From Arsenophonus nasoniae DSM 15247 (GTDB taxonomy: Bacteria; Pseudomonadota; Gammaproteobacteria; Enterobacterales; Enterobacteriaceae): a stretch of DNA of 34,916 bases. The notes under the pieces were generated by a model. The model did not search any database and was not told the DNA's origin. It saw only the letters and a list, made by a program, of their open reading frames with translations. The translations under genes were made by a program, and so were the position numbers. Below, in pieces: positions 17,149 through 27,400 of the stretch (the stretch's first letter is position 1; the number at the start of each line of letters is the position of its first letter). The DNA lies in the NCBI RefSeq assembly GCF_000429565.1, contig NZ_AUCC01000035.1:1-34916 (forward strand). Direction: 5' to 3'.

Positions 17149-19714
17149 GGGCAATCTGCCTAATTCATTAGTTTATCTTGATATTAGTAACAATCAATTG
17201 ACGGCTTTACCGAATAGTTTGCCTATTATGTTAAAACATTTAGATGGACATAATAATTTATTAACCTCTTTGCCAACTAATCTACCCAATATTTTAATTA
17301 CGTTGAATGTAAGTCATAATCAACTGATATCCCTACCAAATAATTTATCCAATAAATTAAAGAAACTCGACATTAGTAGTAATCAATTAACTGCTTTGCC
17401 CGACAGTTTGCCAAATCAATTAGGGCATCTTAATGTCAGTGATAATCAATTGGAAATGCTGCCAGTAATTTTCTCTGCTAAATTAAAATATTTAAATATT
17501 AGTCATAATAAATTATCTGCATTATCTAATCATTTGCCTGATGTGCTAAGATACCTGAATGTCAGTGATAATCAGCTAATGGTTTTGCCGCCTAATCTGC
17601 CGGCTAAATTAAAATATTTGAATGTTAGCGGTAACCAGCTGAAAGAATTACCGGCTCACTTTCCTGATAAACTACTTTTTCTTGATATTGACAACAATCC
17701 GCTCACTAGGGATCATACCGCTATTTCCATTGCTACTATTGAAAAGCAGACTGCACAATTACCTAAATTTTTTAGCGATACGTATGAATTAATTCCAGAA
17801 TGGTTCAAATGGTTAGATCAAGCCCCCACAACGGAAGCCAAGGCTAGAAACACTGCTGTTCATCGAATGATTGATTGTCTTTGCTTGCAAGAAAGATCGC
17901 TTGATTTATCAAACTTAAAGCTAACTAGCCTACCCGATCATTTACCCAACAATCTGATAGTATTAAATGTTAACGATAATCAGCTGACAGCGTTGCCGGC
18001 GGAACTCCCATCCACTATCCAAAAGCTTTATGCTAATAATAATCAGTTAACTTCTCTGCCGGTTAGCCTACCTGAAAGGTTAATACTATTGGATGTTAAC
18101 CATAACCAGTTGATGGCGTTAGGCAATACTTTACCAACTACATTGCTCGGTATAGATATCAGTCACAATCAATTGCTTCGCTTAGCGGATCATTTACCGG
18201 CGGGTTTATTATTACTCGATGCCGATCATAACCAGTTAACCTTCTTACCTGATAGCCTGCCGGCTAATTTAACGCACCTGATTGTGAGCAATAATCAATT
18301 AAAAACATTAACTAACTATTTGCCAAATTCATTAATCAGGATTGATGTCAGTAATAATCAACTTACTAACCTGCTTGATTATATTCCTGATAAATTAATA
18401 AAAATTAACTTTACCGGAAATCAACTTAAAACCAAATCGATTCATCTACCTATTAACCTTAGCTTGGCTAGTTCAAGTCAGAATGATGCAAGCTTGACCT
18501 CTGTTCGTAAGGTGTCAGATTGGCAACTGCCAGCGGTGAGTTTTCAGCATGAAGGTGAAAGCAGTCGTTTTGATGGCCAATTAATTATCCAACTGGAAAA
18601 TGATCCGCTAGTGAGAGAGGCGGCGAGTCAATTAGTCAAAAAACATCCGCAAATATCGGTGTTAGTGCAGCTTGATAGTCAGGGAAATAGTTTTACGGTG
18701 CATGGTAATATCGAGCATTTGCAGCAGCAAACAAGACAGCGCTGGCAGTTAGTTGGCCATGGTCGGGAAAGCCTGCTTGATGGAGAGCATGTCAGCTTGG
18801 CCTGGCGTGAGGCTAAACCACTGGCACAGCAATTAAAAAAATTAGCGACAGATCTGGCGTTGGCGGTTTCGCCGAAACATATTAATTTAGTTGGCTGTTC
18901 ATTGGCTGACGATAAGCAGCAAACCAGTTATGTCAGGCAATTTGCTGCTGCTTTAGATGAAACGATTCGCCCCTATTCAGTTTCTGCCTACTCTTCTAAG
19001 CTGATGGTCAATGATGAGGGCAGAAAACGCTTGTTTGAAACGGGTAATAAAACCACGCTGTTTTTTAATAACGAGAAAAATGACTGGCATATAGAGAAGG
19101 TGGCCGGTAAAACCGTTAATCATCTGGCAAAAACAGCGATTGAACCAGCGACCTTAGGTGCTCCTGCTAGGTTGGGGTCTATCTCTTATAAATTAATGTC
19201 TTTCATTAAAGAGGCTGAACAATTTCAGTCGATTATGAGTCAGTTTTATCAATATCATCGCTTGTCGCTACAAAAGTGGGTACCACTTTTTGCCAGTTTT
19301 AGCAAAAGTAAAGTGCAGCCGGGCAGTTATGATTTACATTTTATTCATAATGAGACCCATCAATTAAAGAAATTAGTCACTAATAATAAACATATTGTTG
19401 ATTTTATTAATAAATGTAATCAATATCTGGAAATGATTATTAAAGTTTATTATTACAACGGTAAAACATTAGTTTTACGGACTAATATGACGGATGTTGA
19501 TAGTGTGCGTGGATTAAATGCCGCTTTTCTGCTCAAAGAGCTGATCCCCTGGTTTGCCAATAAACATCGGCTTGGCGTAGTAGATAATGAGTTATCAGAC
19601 ACCCTCAGTGTGGCACTAAATATACACTCTTATCTCAATTTGACGCAAATAGTGCACGGGACAGTGGAAGATACCTTAAAGTTGGTTAATTTATATCAAA
19701 TGGCTGCCTACTAG
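16925..19714 (+). CDS. LRR blocks 2-3 plus peptidase C80 domain, middle piece of toxin copy A
   Basis: Open between the two TAG codons; the first usable start is TTG 17093, without a clear ribosome binding site, so independent translation is doubtful. It contains 11 then 8 LRRs, the second set preceded by its own N-cap (IPEWFKWLDQAPTTEAKARN...LDLSNLKLTSLP). A C80 cysteine protease domain follows: QRWQLVGHGRESL with catalytic His (codon 18758), HINLVGCSLADD with catalytic Cys (codon 18896), and YSSKLMVNDEGRKRL. This is the family of the inositol-hexakisphosphate-activated self-cleaving domains of MARTX and large clostridial toxins. The piece ends inside the helical region before the pore segment. 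Confidence 0.75.
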   Translation, partial: ANGRAIAVERITACIDNNSNSLDLSGLHLTRLPAHLPATISELRINNNQLSILPSHLPAKLKYLYAADNQLNALPGNLPNSLVYLDISNNQLTALPNSLPIMLKHLDGHNNLLTSLPTNLPNILITLNVSHNQLISLPNNLSNKLKKLDISSNQLTALPDSLPNQLGHLNVSDNQLEMLPVIFSAKLKYLNISHNKLSALSNHLPDVLRYLNVSDNQLMVLPPNLPAKLKYLNVSGNQLKELPAHFPDKLLFLDIDNNPLTRDHTAISIATIEKQTAQLPKFFSDTYELIPEWFKWLDQAPTTEAKARNTAVHRMIDCLCLQERSLDLSNLKLTSLPDHLPNNLIVLNVNDNQLTALPAELPSTIQKLYANNNQLTSLPVSLPERLILLDVNHNQLMALGNTLPTTLLGIDISHNQLLRLADHLPAGLLLLDADHNQLTFLPDSLPANLTHLIVSNNQLKTLTNYLPNSLIRIDVSNNQLTNLLDYIPDKLIKINFTGNQLKTKSIHLPINLSLASSSQNDASLTSVRKVSDWQLPAVSFQHEGESSRFDGQLIIQLENDPLVREAASQLVKKHPQISVLVQLDSQGNSFTVHGNIEHLQQQTRQRWQLVGHGRESLLDGEHVSLAWREAKPLAQQLKKLATDLALAVSPKHINLVGCSLADDKQQTSYVRQFAAALDETIRPYSVSAYSSKLMVNDEGRKRLFETGNKTTLFFNNEKNDWHIEKVAGKTVNHLAKTAIEPATLGAPARLGSISYKLMSFIKEAEQFQSIMSQFYQYHRLSLQKWVPLFASFSKSKVQPGSYDLHFIHNETHQLKKLVTNNKHIVDFINKCNQYLEMIIKVYYYNGKTLVLRTNMTDVDSVRGLNAAFLLKELIPWFANKHRLGVVDNELSDTLSVALNIHSYLNLTQIVHGTVEDTLKLVNLYQMAAY

Positions 19715-22351
19715 GGGCAGCAGGCAACAAAAGGATTATTGAGCCCGTTGTTTTATGGCAGCTATGTTTTAGCAGGTGTATTTAATATTGCTAGTATCGT
19801 TTTGGATAGTATTGAATTAGCGCATGCGCAAAATGATCTGCAACGAGCAGTTTTTAGTGCTCAGTTAGGGGTTGATATTACTAATTTAGTGGTTGTTGGC
19901 ACAGGAATAGGCGCTAGCATGTTAGGGGCAACCACGGTTGCTACCTTTACTGGTGCGCTATCTGTCCCGTTGCTAGGGATAGAGATTGGTATCACCGCGT
20001 TGGCTGAAGCGTTTGGTAATGTCACCCATAATGTTCAGATAGTTGGCAACTATTTTGCCGATATCGATTTGGCTTATCAAGAAGGTGGCTATCGGCGGAT
20101 AACGAAAAAAATCGCTGATAGTGATGCGGTTATCACAATTATGCAGCCGATTCCAGGCGCCGTCATTACTGAACTGAACTTACGCCACAATACACTGACT
20201 TATGATAGCCAATATCTTTATCGTAATGATCCTACTTATTCCAGTGGATCAGGTCACAGTAATTATTTCTTGTTCTGGCCCAATCGAGGCGTAAATCGAG
20301 ATAAAAGCCAGGCGATCAATATTCGACAGGGATTGGGCTATCAAAGTAGTCAATCCAACTTTAAGCCAGGTGATGATGTTCTGATCCTGCCAGGTACGCC
20401 GATTACTTACCTAGATTATGCCTATATGATTTTACCTTTTGTCACCACACGTGATGATAGAGGTTTTGCTCTATTAAGAAAACTGGAAGAAGATGGTCGG
20501 TTTGATTTCGATTTTTATGCTTTTCCCGGTGAACGGGCAATCTATCGGCTTATACCAAATTATGTGGCAACCCCGATTAAAGTGATTTTGGACGATCGCG
20601 ACAGGGATTTGGTGCTCCCTATATTACCGGTCGAGTTTCAGCGCTATATAAGTTATCAGTTGATTGGTGGTGAAGGAGAATATCGGATTAGCTTAACGAA
20701 AGGTGTATCAATAACCTTACAATCAAATCATGCCAATACACGTTGGCTATTGGATGCGCGTTATCTTAAGTTAGGCACTAGTATGCAGGTTAGCGAAGAG
20801 GGTAACTATCTCAATATAGATAATGTTATCGTCACGTTACCGAAAAATGCCAGTCGGATTACGGTAATAAATAAACAGGGAACCTTCGTCTTTGATGAAA
20901 AGAGTAAGCAAATGCATATTATCCATATGGATGCAATGCATTTCAATAATAGTAATTCACTGGATGAATATCTAAAAATGTTAGCCAATATTCAGGATCA
21001 TTCGACGCCATTTGTTATCATCGATCACTATCAACCAGATAATGCAGTGGGACAGGTCGGCAGAGCTTATTATGAAATCGCTCGTAGCCGAATTATTTAT
21101 ACCAATCGGCCAGATGCAGCGGAATTTCTCAGCCAAGCAATGTTAGCCAAAGTTGATGGTGATAAAGCCTGGTTTTATCGCGATACCGCTATTTGGCAGG
21201 TCGAAATTAGCACGGGCCAGTTATTGCGGCAATATTTGCCATTTAGTTTTCCTGTGGTAAATGATGCCGCTATTCGTAGCTATACGATCCAGGGAAATGG
21301 TAAATTGCTGTTTGTGATTGAGCAGAATGGCATGCGCTGTGTTTATATCGTTGAGGATGCAGCGCTGAAATTGGTTGCAATTAATGGCAGTAAAGATCTT
21401 TTAACATTGTTAAATAGGATAAAACAGCTGGTAGATTTTGCAGGGCAAAATAAAAATCCGAGGTTGTTGTTATCTGAGTCTAACCAATTTGACGCTTCCC
21501 CATCCCTTAATATCGACCACTTAGATAAGCATGTTTCATCAGCTACTCTTATCCCCAGTCGGCTGGCAGAAATTGTCTATTTATCTGGCTATAAGGACGG
21601 CCAAGAGCAGCATTACTGGTTAATAACCAAGGGTAAGTATGTAAATAATGTGATCCGCTTAAACTTAGTCGCTCAATCAGAGCGTGATGCGCAACCCCAT
21701 ACCGATATGGTGATTGCCAACCAAACGCAGTTATCAGCACCACTGTCAGAATTTATACTTGTGGCGACTACGGTAGGGGAGTCAACCGGTTATTATTTTT
21801 ATAATCCACAAACCCATGCACTCTATTTTCAACCAGATAATGGTTTGTCTAATAGCCAGGCGCAATTGGTTGCCAGCAATATTCAGTCACTTTTTCCGAT
21901 TAATAATAAATTATTTTGTCAGCAAGAGGGTGGGATATTTAGTTTACTGGATAACCAGGGGAAAAACGTCTTACTCGGCGTTTCACAAGATTGGTTACGT
22001 CAGCATAGTGACGATGTTATATTAGATTTGAATAAGCTGATTGATGCGATGCCAAATTCTGCCGATTACCTCATGTTGCAGGGTTTACAGGATCGAGAGG
22101 GAAATCCGGTAAGAGCTTGGTATGATAGTAAAGCCGGTCGGATAGTCCAGGGCGGAAGTAGTTTAAATGCTAATCATGATCTGGTTTATTTAGGTTTATC
22201 AGAAGATCGGCAGGAAGCATTAATTTACGATAATGATGAGCAACAGCAATATCGTTTTTTGCAACCCGCCAATGTCACATTGACGCCGTCTGAAAGTGGA
22301 CTTTTGATCTCAGATATTCCGACTGATCCTTTATGGGCAACTTTTGCTTAG
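19715..22351 (+). CDS. TcdA/TcdB-like pore-forming and delivery region, C-terminal piece of toxin copy A
   Basis: Open frame after the second TAG; the first possible start is TTG 19739, with GGA too close to act as a good ribosome binding site. It holds a hydrophobic stretch (NLVVVGTGIGASMLGATTVA, then GALSVPLLGIEIGITALAEA) that parallels the TcdB pore segment, followed by the collinear motifs VITELNL, GSGH (from 20246), VLILPGTP, LEEDGRFDFDFYAFPGERAI and IKVILDDRDRDLVLP. These match the TcdA/TcdB pore-forming family in order and spacing as I recall it. The rest is beta-rich and ends ISDIPTDPLWATFA. No clostridial-type CROP repeats are seen. Confidence 0.75.
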   Translation, partial: GQQATKGLLSPLFYGSYVLAGVFNIASIVLDSIELAHAQNDLQRAVFSAQLGVDITNLVVVGTGIGASMLGATTVATFTGALSVPLLGIEIGITALAEAFGNVTHNVQIVGNYFADIDLAYQEGGYRRITKKIADSDAVITIMQPIPGAVITELNLRHNTLTYDSQYLYRNDPTYSSGSGHSNYFLFWPNRGVNRDKSQAINIRQGLGYQSSQSNFKPGDDVLILPGTPITYLDYAYMILPFVTTRDDRGFALLRKLEEDGRFDFDFYAFPGERAIYRLIPNYVATPIKVILDDRDRDLVLPILPVEFQRYISYQLIGGEGEYRISLTKGVSITLQSNHANTRWLLDARYLKLGTSMQVSEEGNYLNIDNVIVTLPKNASRITVINKQGTFVFDEKSKQMHIIHMDAMHFNNSNSLDEYLKMLANIQDHSTPFVIIDHYQPDNAVGQVGRAYYEIARSRIIYTNRPDAAEFLSQAMLAKVDGDKAWFYRDTAIWQVEISTGQLLRQYLPFSFPVVNDAAIRSYTIQGNGKLLFVIEQNGMRCVYIVEDAALKLVAINGSKDLLTLLNRIKQLVDFAGQNKNPRLLLSESNQFDASPSLNIDHLDKHVSSATLIPSRLAEIVYLSGYKDGQEQHYWLITKGKYVNNVIRLNLVAQSERDAQPHTDMVIANQTQLSAPLSEFILVATTVGESTGYYFYNPQTHALYFQPDNGLSNSQAQLVASNIQSLFPINNKLFCQQEGGIFSLLDNQGKNVLLGVSQDWLRQHSDDVILDLNKLIDAMPNSADYLMLQGLQDREGNPVRAWYDSKAGRIVQGGSSLNANHDLVYLGLSEDRQEALIYDNDEQQQYRFLQPANVTLTPSESGLLISDIPTDPLWATFA

Positions 22352-22598
22352 TCGTCTTTTTAGATCATCATTGTCTTATTATCAAACAAAAACTGATTTT
22401 AATTATTTAGTTAGCTCTGTTGAATATCAATTTATTTGAACGCATCTATTCGGTTAATCGTTGGATGATTTATTTTTATCATTGCTATTTTTTATCTGTT
22501 TTAATGAAGATTAAGTTAGCTTGGTTATTTAGTATTGTTGGAATACGTTATTACCAAATAATGGATCATTGGGGGTTGTTAAATAATATCCAAAGGCA

Positions 22599-22664
22599 CC
22601 AGAGCTTGAATCCTTGGCAAGCATGCCGCTATTTATGATTATCTATCTCGATCAAGTGGAGTGA
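22599..22664 (+). pseudogene. Remnant of the NlpC/P60 gene 3' end
   Basis: Translates as PELESLASMPLFMIIYLDQVE followed by TGA, against PELESLASKPLFIISYLDQKE at the end of the intact lipoprotein gene. It marks the left boundary of duplication unit B. Similarity may extend further upstream but is too decayed to align by eye. Confidence 0.8.
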
Positions 22665-22716
22665 TAATGATTTAATAACGTTTATTCACACCTATTTTTT
22701 ATTCGCGCAATGCAAC

Positions 22717-22750
22717 TGCCAGCCACAAATTAACGCTCTTGCGGCTGGCA
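22717..22750 (+). terminator. Hairpin terminator, duplicated copy
   Basis: TGCCAGCC ... GGCTGGCA, a perfect 8-bp stem with a further CAA/TTG pairing inside, followed by CTTTTTG at 22759-22765. It is homologous to 14671-14704 and here follows only the NlpC remnant. Confidence 0.65.
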
Positions 22751-22928
22751 ACAATTCTCTTTTTGTTCATCCCGTTATTTGCTAATGCTTTCGGTTTTCT
22801 AGCCATTATTTTATGCAATATTTGTTGCAGTTAACATTTTGCGTTGTTAATAAAATAGCCTAATTATTAAATTTTACTAAATTTATAAGTTATTTTTAAC
22901 AATTAACCTGCATTAGGATGGCGGCACA

Positions 22929-24320
22929 ATGGATATTACACCTGCTTTATTGAATCTGACCACTGAATGGCGTGATTGGGCATCACAACCAAACATCGAT
23001 CCAGCGGAACAGAGAAGTGTTGCGCTAAGGAAATTTTTTGACTGTGTTGAGGATAAAAATTCATCTCTTGACTTATCCGACTTGTCTTTAACTTCGTTGC
23101 CTACTATACCGGAATGGGTAATAGAATTAGATGTTAGTGATAATCAGTTAACTAACTTGCCCAATAATTTACCCAAAGCATTAACTCATTTGTATGTAGG
23201 TCAAAATCAATTAACTAGCTTGCCTGAGTATCTGCCTGAGGAATTATTAGCATTGCGTGCTAATGCTAATAAGCTGACGGCGCTATCTGATCATCTGCCA
23301 AAAAACCTAATGTCTTTAAATATTTCAGAAAATCAAATAATTAGTTTGCCTAGTGAGCTGCCTGCAAACTTAAGATTATTAAATGTTGGTGATAATAAAT
23401 TGTCCGCTTTACCTGATAATTTACCCTCATCATTGGGCGTTTTGTTTGTAGATAAAAACAACTTGGAGAGCTTGCCGAATAAGCTGCCCAATAGTCTCTG
23501 GTATCTTAAAGTTAGCGATAATCCATTGACTGCTTTGCCTAATCAGTTGCCATCTATGCTACAAACATTAGAAGTTAAAAATGCATTTTTGACCGCATTA
23601 CCAAATTCTCTTCCTGACACATTATGGAATCTTAAGGTCAGCAATAATCAGATAACCGCGCTGCCTGCTAAACTTCCACTTAACTTGCAAGTACTCAAAA
23701 TCGATAAAAATAAGTTAAGTGTATTACCCAATCAACTGCCAGAAGAGCTAAGAGAGCTGAATGTGGCATCTAATCAATTAACTAACTTAACGGAGGTGTT
23801 ACCAAGTAAACTAAGTATATTGGCTGCTAGTCATAATCAATTAAAAAAGCTGCCGCAAATTTTACCCAATACATTACGTACTTTACTCGTTGATGACAAT
23901 CAACTTACTTTCTTGCCATTGGATTTACCAAGTGAATTAACTAATCTCAATGTTTACTGCAATCAGTTGAAATTTTTACCTGATAAATTACCACCAAAGT
24001 TAACAATATTAGATGTTGGTGATAACCGATTAAAATTCTTACCTGACAATTTGCCGGTTAAATTAGAACAGTTATATGTTAATCGAAATCAATTGACAAA
24101 ATTACCTGACCATTTACCGAATTCATTAATAGTACTTCATGCCAGTTTTAATAAGTTAAATTTAATAGCCAATAATTTGCCTAACTCGTTAGAGCACTTA
24201 TTTATTGCTGGCAATCAATTAACTTCATTATCGATAGATTTGCCGCCTGGGATCATTAAATTAGATGTTAAGCGCAATCAATTAACGGCGTTACCCGAGT
24301 TACCGAATGGGATCACTTAA
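22929..24320 (+). CDS. LRR protein, N-terminal piece of toxin copy B
   Basis: 463 residues: N-cap MDITPALLNLTTEWRDWA ... LDLSDLSLTSLP (1-56) and about 19.5 LRRs, ending at TAA inside repeat 20 (LPELPNGIT*). The repeat continues in the same frame after the stop (LDVRHNQLTV), so the stop is a point change from GAA, not a natural end. On its own it would make a plain LRR solenoid without a C-terminal cap. Confidence 0.8.
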   Translation: MDITPALLNLTTEWRDWASQPNIDPAEQRSVALRKFFDCVEDKNSSLDLSDLSLTSLPTIPEWVIELDVSDNQLTNLPNNLPKALTHLYVGQNQLTSLPEYLPEELLALRANANKLTALSDHLPKNLMSLNISENQIISLPSELPANLRLLNVGDNKLSALPDNLPSSLGVLFVDKNNLESLPNKLPNSLWYLKVSDNPLTALPNQLPSMLQTLEVKNAFLTALPNSLPDTLWNLKVSNNQITALPAKLPLNLQVLKIDKNKLSVLPNQLPEELRELNVASNQLTNLTEVLPSKLSILAASHNQLKKLPQILPNTLRTLLVDDNQLTFLPLDLPSELTNLNVYCNQLKFLPDKLPPKLTILDVGDNRLKFLPDNLPVKLEQLYVNRNQLTKLPDHLPNSLIVLHASFNKLNLIANNLPNSLEHLFIAGNQLTSLSIDLPPGIIKLDVKRNQLTALPELPNGIT

Positions 24321-24413
24321 TTAGATGTAAGACACAATCAATTAACCGTATTACCTGTTGATTTACCCACATCACTCGAAGCTTTACATGCTGCCTATAA
24401 TAAACTCACTGAA

Positions 24414-27400
24414 TTGCCGGGTAGGTTACCGACTAATTTACTTTTTCTTGATGTTAGCTATAACCAACTCACTTCACTGCCTAATGAATTTCCTAATAGC
24501 CTTCAGTTTCTCTATGTGCAAGATAATCAATTATCCCAATTACCTGCTATTATGCCTAGGTTTTTAACCCATATCGTGTTAGGTAATAATCAATTAACTG
24601 AGTTACCGCATTTTTTTGCAGATTTAATCTACCTTGATGCCAGTTACAACCGATTAACTGCGTTTCCCGTTGGTATACCTGAGGATTTGGATACTCTTAT
24701 TTTGCATAATAATCAGTTGCATGCTTTACCTGCTGATTTATCTGAAGATCTAACCTTTTTTGATGTGCATAATAATCAGATAGCCACCTTACCTGAACAT
24801 CTGCCTTTAATGTTAGAGTACTGTGATTTTAGTGGTAATCCATTGGACGCAATCCCGACTCGTTTTCCATTGCAATTCCCTCAATGGTTCGCTGCTGAGC
24901 ATAGCATCGACATTTCAGCGGAGGCGTTAGGTAATTGGGCGGCTGATAGCAATATTACTGTTGACGAAGCTAACGGCAGGGCGATTGCCGTAGAAAGAAT
25001 AACAGCTTGCATTGATAATAATAGTAATTCACTTGATTTATCCGGTTTACATTTAACCCGTTTACCCGCTCATTTACCCGCGACTATTAGCGAACTTAGA
25101 ATAAATAACAATCAACTGTCAATTTTACCTAGCCATTTGCCAGCTAAGCTAAAATATTTATATGCGGCCGATAATCAGTTAAATGCTTTACCCGGCAATC
25201 TGCCTGATTCATTGGTTTACCTTGATATTAGTAGTAATCAATTGACGGCTTTGCCGAATACTTTGCCTATGATGTTACAACATTTAGATGCACATAATAA
25301 TTTATTGACTAATTTGCCAACTTATATACCCGATATTTTAATGACGTTGAATGTTAGTCATAATCAGCTGGTATCCCTGCCAAATAATTTATCCAATAAA
25401 TTAAAAAAACTTGACATTAGTAGTAATCAATTCACTGCTTTTCCCGACAGTTTGCCCAATCAGTTAGGGCATCTTAATGTCAGTGATAATCAATTGGAAG
25501 AAATACGGCCAGCAAGTTTCTCTGCTAAATTAAAATATTTAGATGCTAGTCATAATAAATTATTTGCATTATCTAATCATTTGCCTGATGTGCTAAGATA
25601 CCTGAATGTCAGTGATAATCAGCTAACGTTTTTGCCGCCTAATCTGCCCACTCAATTAAAATATTTCAATGTTAGCAGTAATCAACTGAAAGAATTACCG
25701 GCTCACTTTCCTAATAAACTGCTTTTTCTTGATATTGACAATAATCCAGTCTCTATGGGCCATGCCCCTATTTCCATTGCTGCTACTGAAATGAAGTCGC
25801 ATCCACAATTATCTGAGTTACCCCGCTCTAAATATGAATTAATTTTAGAATGGCTTGAATGGTTAAGAAAAGCACCAAAAAATGAAATACATTCCAGAAA
25901 AACTGCTTTTATGCGCATGAGTGATTGTCTTCGTTTGCAAGAAAAATCGTTTGATTTATCAAACTTAAAGCTCACTAGCCTACCCGATCATTTACCCAAC
26001 AATCTGATAGCATTAAATGTTAACGATAACCAGCTGACAGCGTTGCCGGCGAAACTCCGATCTACTCTCCAAAAGCTTTATGCGGATAATAATCAGTTAA
26101 CTTCTCTGCCTGCTAGCTTGCCTGCTGGATTAATACAATTAGATATTAGCCATAACCAGTTGGTGGAGTTAACCAATAATTTACCCACCACGTTGCTCGG
26201 TATAGATATTAGTTACAATCAATTGCTTCGGTTACCGGATCATTTACCGGCTGGTTTACTATTACTCAATGCTGATCATAACCAGTTAACCTTCTTGCCT
26301 GATAGCCTGCCGGCCGGTTTAACCAATTTGGCGGTTAGTAATAATCAATTAAAAACATTAACCAATCATTTGCCAAATTCAATAATGAGGATTGATGTCA
26401 GTAATAATCAACTTACTGCGCTGCCTGATCATATGCCCAATAAATTAGTAAAATTTAACTTTACCGGCAATCGACTGAGTGCTGAATTAATGCAACAGCC
26501 GATTAATCTTACCCTGGCGGCCGGTTCAAGATGGGATTATGCCAGCTTGACCTCTGATCGTAAGGTGTCAGGTTGGCAACTACCCGCGGTGAATTTTCAG
26601 CATGAGGGGGAAAGCAGTCGTTTTAATGGCCAATTAATTATTCAGTTGGAAAATGATCCGCTAGTGAGAGAGGCGGCGATCCAATTAACCAAAAAACATC
26701 CGCAAATATCGGTTTTAGTCCAGTTAGATAGCCAGGGTGATACTTTTATTGTACATGGCAATATCGAACATTTGCGGCCGCAAACAATGCAGCGTTGGCA
26801 GTTAGTCGGTCATGGCCGGGAAAGCCTTCTTGATGGAGAACATATCAACCTGGCCTGGCGTGAAGCTAAATCGTTGGCACAGCAGTTAAAACAATTGGCG
26901 ACGGATTTTGGGATAACGGTTTCGCCGAAACATATCAATCTGGTTGGCTGTTCGTTGGCTGACGATAAGCAGCAAACCAGTTATGTCAGACAATTTGCTG
27001 ATGCTTTAGATGAAACGATTCGGCCCTATACTGTCTCTGCCTATTCGGCTAAGTTGATGGTCAATGATGAGGGCAGAAAACGGTTGACTGAAGCGGGTAA
27101 TAAAACCACGCTGTTTTTTAATAACGAGAAAAGTGAATGGCATATAGAGAAAGTGGCTGGCAAAACAGTTAATAACCTGACAAAAACAGGGATTGAACCA
27201 GCGACTTTAGGGGCGCCTGCCAGGCTGGAGGCTATCTCTTATAAATTAATCTCTTTCATTAAGCAGGCTGAGCAATTTCAGTCGACTATGAGTCAGTTTT
27301 ATCATTATCATCGTTTATCGCTACAAAAGTGGCTACCACTTTTTACCAGTTTTAACAAAAGTAAAGTACAGCCGGGCAGTTATGATTTACATTTTATTCA

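Larger units (their letters stand above)
14556..22351 (+). repeat. Tandem duplication unit A (NlpC 3' end + spacer + LRR toxin gene)
   Basis: Unit A runs from the last 22 codons of the NlpC/P60 gene, through the hairpin and 5' leader, to the end of the first toxin gene. Unit B (22599-30407) repeats the same order in direct orientation. The similarity covers non-coding leader sequence as well as coding sequence, so the two toxin genes arose by segmental duplication, not by separate gain. A spacer of 247 bases (22352-22598) separates the units. Confidence 0.85.
14885..22351 (+). pseudogene. LRR-C80-TcdA/B-translocase toxin, copy A, interrupted by two in-frame TAG codons
   Basis: Read through its stops, this locus encodes about 2,488 residues in one unbroken frame: IpaH-like N-cap (1-56), 28 LRRs, second N-cap (about 680-711), 11 LRRs (712-942), third N-cap (about 968-1015), 8 LRRs (1016-1183), C80 protease (about 1205-1400), and a TcdA/TcdB-like helical, pore-forming and beta-rich region to the end. 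TAG codons fall at 16922-16924 (codon 680; GAA in copy B) and 19712-19714 (codon 1610; CAG in copy B). There is no frameshift. AGGA (14872-14875) precedes ATG 14885, and the homologous start in copy B is also ATG. No signal peptide is seen. It is either a young pseudogene or depends on readthrough or recombination. The open pieces are listed separately. Confidence 0.8.

Noticed and set aside
16922-19714. TAG codons of copy A read as pyrrolysine or a recoded amino acid
   Set aside because: No pyl genes are in the window, the matching codons in copy B are GAA and CAG, and copy B carries TAA, which recoding of TAG would not explain.
22420-22638. 72-residue open frame between the two toxin copies
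   Set aside because: It runs in a different frame over the NlpC tail remnant, has no ribosome binding site and no recognisable content.
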